Part shown: positions 58,048 through 64,000 of the stretch, in pieces | How positions within the stretch are numbered: the first letter of the stretch is position 1 | Layout of the letters: the number at the start of each line of letters is the position of its first letter | Assembly (NCBI GenBank): GCA_028554645.1 | Contig: JAQOOI010000014.1 | Coordinates: 1 to 64,000, forward strand | From: Omphalotus guepiniiformis | Lineage: Eukaryota > Basidiomycota > Agaricomycetes > Agaricales > Omphalotaceae | Reading direction: 5' to 3' | DNA length: 64,000 nt | Notes under the pieces: generated by a model | Databases searched by the model: none | Seen by the model: the letters and a program-made list of their open reading frames with translations, nothing else | What the model was told of the DNA's origin: nothing | Position numbers and translations under genes: made by a program

Positions 58048-58695
58048 GGGTTTGGTGTTGTGGGTTGGGAGTTGTGAGTTGTGAGTTGTTTTTGATACTG
58101 AATTTCGATGGCGATACCGACCGACCGATGGATGGCCCAGGGCTATTTATCTGAATCCTGAAATCCCTTCGAAGCCAGAAGCCCACACCCTGTCAACATT
58201 TCATTTCATTTCATGCCGATGAGCCAAGTCAGCGGTATACAGACGATACAGACGTAGTAAGGAAGTATAACGACGTACCACCAAAATACGGTCTCACGCC
58301 GGTTAGTGCGATGGGATCAAGGGATATTCGGACGATTAGTCATTTCACCGAGCGACCGATTGACCGAGCCACCGAGCCACCGACGCTCCGTTCTATGTTT
58401 TCTAAGCCTGACTCTTGCTTCGTACGCATATGTGATGGCGTGGTGTCCCCAGTCCGAGAGTACATAATGTTAATGGAGGGGAAGGGCCAAATTGGTTTTC
58501 ACGGGTGCTTCGGATACAAGGATCGGATAACCATTGAGAGCGACCTTCTTCAGGCCTCAGGTGACGAAATGGATTTGAAAGCCTTCAGTGTTATCTTGGT
58601 AATCACTTGCTGCTCAATACCGTCTTCCGTCGGATGGATGTGCTCCGAGTGTCGAAAGAAAAAAAACCAAAGGGAGAGTGAAAGGAAAGGAAGGA
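58048..58695. other. upstream region of the SDR gene
   Basis: Holds the SDR promoter. An open frame at 58311-58703 has no recognisable motif and is not called. Confidence 0.4.
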
Positions 58696-58734
58696 TTATG
58701 TAATAACCTCTGTGTCGGAGATCCCGGCACGAGC

Positions 58735-58925
58735 AAATATGGCTATATATTCAATTATTTGGCCGTATTGCTCGGCACCGGCATTTTTGGCCATACAGGA
58801 ATAAAGATCGGGAAAATATGGTGTCATATATGGTAACCATATATGGCAGGATATTTGGTGATATATATTATGGTAAATATGGAGCAATATATGGTTCCAT
58901 ATATGTGTCATATATGTCGCATATT
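58735..58925. repeat. cluster of ATATGG/CCATAT palindromes
   Basis: Many CATATATGG-like blocks in about 190 bp, including the 21-bp near-perfect palindrome CATATATGGT-A-ACCATATATG near 58826-58846. No gene. Confidence 0.75.
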
Positions 58926-59117
58926 TTAAGGCCCCGGCCGAATGAGAAAAAGGTATCCGTTCGCGGCTATATTGAATTACTTAGTAACTACTATTATTCA
59001 ACTTGTATTGCTCACTTGCTTTATATTCTTATTTCTTATCCTTTATTAGTTCATGTTATATATATTACTGAGTCCGCGTTAATGTGCTTACGTAATCAAA
59101 GGATGTGTGTATTTGAA

Positions 59118-59205
59118 AATTTTACTACTATTGGGATTCGAACTATCGTACTACGAATATTACTAATTGTTACCGAGGGTATATTTTACCACTAGTCTAC
59201 AGGTG
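59118..59205 (-). other. tRNA-like sequence, possible SINE head
   Basis: On the minus strand, AGACTAGTGGTAAAATA resembles a pol III A box and AGTTCGAATCCC a B box, spaced as in tRNA genes. A full cloverleaf with a 7-bp acceptor stem was not found. The AT-rich palindromic tract lies downstream in that orientation, so a tRNA-derived SINE is possible. Confidence 0.4.
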
Positions 59206-59911
59206 TATATATATATATGGGAAGCGGTTCATTATACTAGACTCTGCGCGACTCCCTCACCAATGTGCTCGACTTCCTCACTCTCTTTCATCTTTCTCCG
59301 TAAACATGCAATGCATAGCGAAAGGGACGGCGCGTGGTGTAATACATAGATACACTGGTCAATACAACGAGAGTCGGAGGATGGGCTTGAGGCCAGACTG
59401 TCTCCGCACTCTAAGTTTGCATCCAACCTTGGTTCGTGCTTTGCCACACGATGACGTTGTTCGCCCAAAAGAAAGGTCGAGGTCGAGATGTGGAAGGTTC
59501 TCAGCTGACTCTAGAGCTCGATGGGAAGGTCTTAATGCTATCCGGCGGTAAGGAATCCAGGAAATAAGTTGTTGGTTCGTCCTCGTGCTCACACCCATAC
59601 CTGAAAGATCCAACGAATGACCAGCATGTCTGTGTGTCATCGAAGGTGACGGACAGCGACGCGTTGCTGATCGACTTGTAGCTCGAGAAGTTTCTCGTCC
59701 AGCGGAAGAAGCGGCACTGGTAGTGGCAGCGGATACCAACCTTCTGAAGAGAATAGTGACGAGAAAAATGTAGGCAGCGAGACAAGTAGGGAGACAGGGT
59801 CCGGCTCAGGGTTCCAGTTTGATCCCTTCCAGTGGTGTGTTGAGCGGTGGGACGCGTTCTAGTGAGACTGGTATTGTCAATTAAGGAAGATAGATGCAGA
59901 TGAGCCTCGTC

Positions 59912-60351
59912 CTACTTAGAGTGTACACCGGCGGAAGGCTTCGTAATCTTCGCAGAGACAGTAGGCTTCACGGTAACCTTCGCTATGGTAGCAACTGCCT
60001 TCGTGGTCTTCGCAGTGACAGTAGGCTTCACTTGAATCTTCGTATTGGTCGCAACTGCCTTTGTGGTCTTCGCAATGGCGGATGACTTCGTAACAGTCTT
60101 TGCAGGGGGACTAGACTTCAAGCTCGCCCGTGGAGATTCCGAACTCGAGTGAGAGCCATTTGGCATTTGGGATGAAGCCTGGTAATCCTTAAATGAACGT
60201 AAGCATCGTTGCTAAATTGTGAATTGAACTGTAGGACGCACGACGCACGACGCAATCCGCTCCTGACGGTGAAGTTGAAGCCTTGCTGTTGGAGCGCCTG
60301 AGGAGTGTGTTGAATACACCGCGAAGCCAACTCGTTTGGATGCCGGAACAT
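59912..60351 (-). CDS. hypothetical protein with 20-residue repeats, low confidence
   Basis: Two open stretches, one beginning MFRHPNELASRC at 60351 and one running MPNGSHSSSES to the stop at 59912. They probably belong to one gene, but I found no clean join. The second contains two and a half copies of a 20-residue unit, A-K-T-T-K-A-V-A-T-x2-K-x2-V-K-P-T-V-(T/S), encoded by a 60-bp minisatellite. It is lysine, alanine and threonine rich, like histone-H1-type tails. No known domain. Confidence 0.4.
59935..60090 (-). repeat. 60-bp coding minisatellite
   Basis: About 2.5 imperfect copies. The CTTCG(T/C)-GGTCTTCGCA-type block recurs on the plus strand. Confidence 0.7.
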
Positions 60352-61110
60352 GTCGAAAAGTCGCTAGGGCATAGATTCCACCACTGGGGCTCCGTTGAAC
60401 CAGGAGGTTGATATGGCTTCAGTCTCGGAGTTCTTGGACAGACGAGTCGACGCCGCCCACTTCCATCCCTTCCTCATCTGATTCGGAGAGATATTAGTGG
60501 GAGTAACGGGGAGAATTTTGTCACTGCGTACCAAGGAAGCTCAGACGGCAATTCAGAAGACGCCTTCTTCCGTCTCATCATCCAAATTCCTGCACGGCGA
60601 AACTCACTTGCGTGAGCTCTAGGCCTCGACACAAACTTCTGAATCATGTACTCCGCTGTAGTCGACCTCTCACCCTCTGAATGTATCTCCCGGTGTCAAC
60701 GTCGTATCCAATTCGTTCTGGCTGAGCAAATTTTGAGAGTGGTGCCATTGGTGAGGTGGAAATTGTGTATTCCAAGTCAATGAGGTGCTAGAATGCGGGC
60801 AGCGATGAAGGTTGAACGTCAAACGTTAACGCGTTAACGATGAACGTGAGCGCGTGGAAGAAAGGGTCGTTGATGGGCACCTCGATTGGCTTTGGCATTC
60901 CAGATTTCGATGGTCCGAGACGTTGCGGTCAAATTGTTTGACTTGCTGTAGGTGTGTCATTTTTAATGCTGGAAACAAAGAGACTTGACCTTGGATCATG
61001 TAGGTTGAGCCGCAAGCCTGGCAATCAAATGAATTCAAACGACAGCGATTGAACGGATACAAACGACGACTGTGAATTTCGATAGATAGGTACTACACAT
61101 CGAAGGTGCG
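60352..61110. other. intergenic, nothing recognised
   Basis: No supported gene. Contains an AACGTTAACG-like short repeat near 60815-60845. Confidence 0.45.
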
Positions 61111-62979
61111 CTAGTCCACAATCACACCATCTGCATCAGCCTCATCTTCCATTTCCTCCATATCATCTGCCTCCAATTCGGCCACGGCACTGGCTTTCTT
61201 GCGGCTACTGGCGCGCGTTGGAGCAGGCTTCGCTTTGCCTTGACCTCCCCTTGCACTATTGCCTCGAGCACGACCGCGAGCACCACGAGCACCACGAGCA
61301 CCACGAGCACCGCGAGCACGACCACGGCCACGCCCTGTTTCACCAGCCTCATTCATCGTCTCATTCGTCGTCTCGTTCGTCATCCCGTTCATTGTCTCAT
61401 TCAACAAATCGTCCGTCGACTTCTCTTCAGCTGCACTTCGGAGACTGGCCCTGGAATGAGATGTGACTGCAGTACCTCGTTCGACTCGTTCGAGTTCCTC
61501 GAAATGGCCAACACTGATTGGTGCAATGTTTTCGCTTGCTGCCACCACGACCTCATTTATCACCACAGGCTCACTATCACTAGAATCAACCTCATCAAGC
61601 GCTGCAAGTGCGTCCTCGAATTCGTTGTCGCTCTCGCGTGGATTAAGATTGAAGCCCGTGGCTTTCGTCCGTTCGCTTGCACTCGAAAAGATGGTGTCGT
61701 TGAAGAAGGCGAGTGTTTGCTGCATGTTTATCGAGTTGTATTTTGTAATAATGATCTCTTTATACTTTCGAAACAGATTTGCATACTCGATATTTGATTC
61801 CTTTCCCTTTCGCGAGAATTCTCTGTCAGGAGAAAGGATGAAGATCGCCTATGTAAAACATATATAGTCTAGTGTTAGTATCATATGTTACAATTTCAGC
61901 CGTGTTGAACGTACGAGGATTGACGCAAAAGCAATGGAACCTGGAGTGACTTCGGTAACACCCCAAAGCTCTGCTAGTGTATGTTTGGTTTTTCTTTTTG
62001 TTGAATCGGGGGGATCCAGGGACGACGCGCCATACAAGACAACTTGGAGAATCTGAAGAATAATCATTAGTGAGTAAGCACCATGGGACTGGAGATGACA
62101 CGCACCTTGACAAGTGCTTTGTTTCGGAAGATCTTAGGAGCAGACTTGCGAGCATTAGGATAAAGGATAGGCGGAAAGTTGTCGTACTTCCTCTTTCCCT
62201 CGTCATATCCCAACAGTGTGCGCAGTTCGATGGCCTTCTGCTTTGCATCAGGAGCAAGTCTAAGCAAGTCTACAGGAATGTCGGAGAATAGCCTCGATGC
62301 GCAAGACTTTACCCTAGTGACTGCATTTTGGCGACCTTGATCCATTGCCTCTCGCAGCTATTGACAGTATTGGATGAAGAGCTAACAGTCACGCAGAGAC
62401 CGGCACATACCATTTTTATAAATTTCCCATACTTGCCTTCAACGAGGGAATGGCATTCCCGAGGTAGGCAATCAAAGAGTTCAACAAGCATCCCATCCTC
62501 CATTGACTGCTCTGACTCGTAACGACTGACGTCTAACGTGTTGATACTAGGCTTCGTCTTTCCCGCAAGTCTTGACCATTGTTCTGGTAAGACCCATACT
62601 TCCGCCATTACTGTGAACTTCTTGCCGGCTTTCAGCGCTGACTCCTTTTGAGATCCAACAAGTTCGTCGTTTGAAGTAGTGGCTGATACTCCTCTTGTGC
62701 CACTCATTGATTCGGGAGTAGTTGTATTGGATATATCAGGCCCCTCACGGGTAAGAATTAACTTTCGCATATCCTCTTCCATCCTCGAAAGCGCAAGCTG
62801 TGATTCTTTGAGTGCACGCTGGGTATCTTCAGTATTTTTCTGTGATATGGTAAGCTTGCTCAAAAGCTGAAACACAAAATAAGTATTGATATTTAACCAG
62901 AAATAAAGCATAGAATCACTTCTAACACCTGTGAATTAGAGAGCAGTGGGACTTCTTGTGCAGTGTCTTCAGTTGACAT
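61111..62979 (-). CDS. Agaricomycete-type family protein with Arg-Gly-Ala-rich tail
   Basis: Start MSTEDTAQEVPLLSNSQ at 62979; an intron (donor GTGTTA, acceptor CAG) leads to a coiled coil, LLSKLTISQKNTEDTQRAL onward. The middle has a conserved-looking run: KYDNFPPILYPN, then KALVKILQVVLYGASSL, then LWGVTEVTPGSIAFASIL, then SPDREFSRKG. That series recalls a basidiomycete-restricted family of unknown function (I think of DUF6698-like proteins; unverified). The C-terminal part has an acidic segment, NET-M repeats (NETMNGMTNETTNE) and a tract of R-G-A triplets encoded by a 9-bp repeat near 61260-61325, then an acidic end. RG-rich tails often bind RNA. Several introns in 61800-62350 were inferred only approximately, and the last exon could be a separate gene. 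Confidence 0.6.
61259..61325 (-). repeat. 9-bp coding repeat (Arg-Gly-Ala)
   Basis: Plus-strand GCACCACGA units repeated four times with flanking variants, giving an RGA-rich tract. Confidence 0.8.
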
Positions 62980-63266
62980 GTTTGACAAGGAGACAATGGT
63001 CAGGAATAGTGTTTGTGGTACAGTGTATATTTATTGGTGTTAACTACAAACAATTATGGCATATCCGAGATGCTAGTTAAACTCGGAGAGGCTCCAGAGG
63101 AAGAAATTGTACCAAACCCATAATTTGAAGGGAGCTAGATGTACTGGGCTATAGATATTCTGATACATATAAATAAAGGCTGGAATGTGAGACTAGATTT
63201 TATTCAAGACATATTATCCAGATACAAAGGTCAAAGCTAGAAATAACATGACATATGTACAGATAA

Positions 63267-63956
63267 TCAGTGAATATAATTCAGAGATTTCATTCTTAAG
63301 AACATATCACTATCAATAGAATCCATTACTAAATAATCCTGTCCTTCTGATAGATCTGAACCATAGTCCTTTGCAAGTAGTGATCCACGGACAATGGAAT
63401 TGACAGATATGAATACAGACCTAGTGCGTGACCTAGCCCGAACTCGATATAGACGGAGATCGGTGTCCCGTTGACCATTGATGGAACCTCGTAGTGGCTC
63501 ATCATATGGATGAATGAGTGCAAGTGGATAGATGGTGTCTCCAACTTTGCATTCAAAAAGGAATATGAGACGTGCAAAGAAGTATGTTTCCTCATTATGT
63601 CTGACAAGAATACAGTCATAACGGGGATGATTGTAGAAACTTGGACTGCATCGCAGAAGATCAGTCTTCATCTTCCAATCCTCTACTGATTCATAGTTGA
63701 CTTTGAGATAGCGCCACTCAATAATCTGTATTCAAATAGCTTTGTTATTTAGAGAGTAAGTGAAAAATGAATCACATACAGTATCTTCCGGATGGAGGAC
63801 CACTGGTTTACCATCAGGTAGACCTTGTCCAGATGCTGGTAGAAGTGTATTCAAAAATCCAGCTAATCGCAATCGGAATCGCTCAAATGCTAAATCTTGT
63901 CCAGCCTGCAACTCCAGATCCTTGAAAGTATGTTTAAAGCTGCTTTCTCCACCCAT
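63267..63956 (-). CDS. hypothetical protein, Agaricomycete-type family, possibly partial, 211 aa as read
   Basis: Exons 63956-63780 (59 codons) and 63725-63267 (153 codons with the stop); intron GTATGTG to ATACAG. The second exon has a conserved-looking series: W-R-Y-L-K-V-N-Y-E-S, then DLLRCSPSFYNHPRYDCILV, FFARLIFLFEC, YPLALIHPYD, a D-x-D-L-R-L-Y-R-V-R-A block, SVNSIVRGSLLAKD and VMDSIDSDMFLR. I recall this series from repeated proteins in mushroom genomes, often near transposons, but cannot name a function. The first exon may have further exons upstream, beyond the window. Confidence 0.6.
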
Positions 63957-64000
63957 AGAAACATGTTGTATATCAGACTTTGAGTTTTTGTGTTGCAGAT

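Noticed and set aside
1..64000. CRISPR arrays, operons or ribosome-binding sites
   Set aside because: None seen; the sequence is eukaryotic, with spliced genes and LTR retrotransposons.

Overview
The window looks like nuclear DNA of a basidiomycete fungus, most likely an Agaricomycete. Introns are 50-65 nt with GTRNGT-type donors. The recognisable host genes are fungal: a Zn2Cys6 regulator, a PMT4-type mannosyltransferase relic, RPA3 and an aldo/keto reductase. Several other genes resemble families I know only from mushroom-forming fungi. Family names come from memory of conserved motifs; no search was run. Exon joins were read by hand and checked for frame where stated.

Region 1 (374-34793) is a very large, very young inverted repeat. 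The right arm (26819-34793, about 8.0 kb) is uninterrupted. The left arm (374-6012 plus 20375-22859) is the same sequence in reverse, split by a 14.4-kb LTR retrotransposon and carrying a 148-bp tandem duplication. Each arm holds an outward-facing T5orf172-domain gene, a broken PMT4 relic, a gene for a membrane/coiled-coil protein of an Agaricomycete-type family, and two older relics of that same gene. The 4-kb spacer (22860-26818) carries a WD40-repeat gene, a divergent gene with pentapeptide repeats, and an older decayed copy of arm sequence.

Region 2 (6013-20374), nested in the left arm, is the most interesting object. It is a Ty3/gypsy-type element with apparently identical 1239-bp LTRs and a 4-bp target duplication; its empty site is preserved in the other arm. 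Its sense strand encodes gag, protease and RT-RNaseH-integrase in three successive frames. An identical in-register slippery heptamer (GGGTTTT) sits before each frame change. The leader has no ATG in any frame for about 1.1 kb, yet its last 420 nt are an open in-frame extension of gag. Between pol and the 3' LTR lie two antisense genes, each with its own TATA box, with 7 and 4 spliceosomal introns. Spliced by hand they give clean proteins of 639 and 404 aa, the first containing a Zn2Cys6-spaced cysteine cluster.

Region 3 (34794-43809) is ordinary genome: RPA3, an aldo/keto reductase, and a convergent Zn2Cys6 transcription factor. Region 4 (43810-49731) is a second gypsy element on the minus strand with many apparent frameshifts. 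Its two LTRs differ only by short indels, nearly all in homopolymers, and by no substitution, which points to sequence error rather than decay. Region 5 (49732-56400) is gene-poor. Region 6 (56400-64000) has an NAD(P)-binding SDR gene, a palindromic AT-rich/tRNA-like stretch, a minisatellite-bearing ORF and two genes of Agaricomycete-type families; the last one may continue beyond the window.
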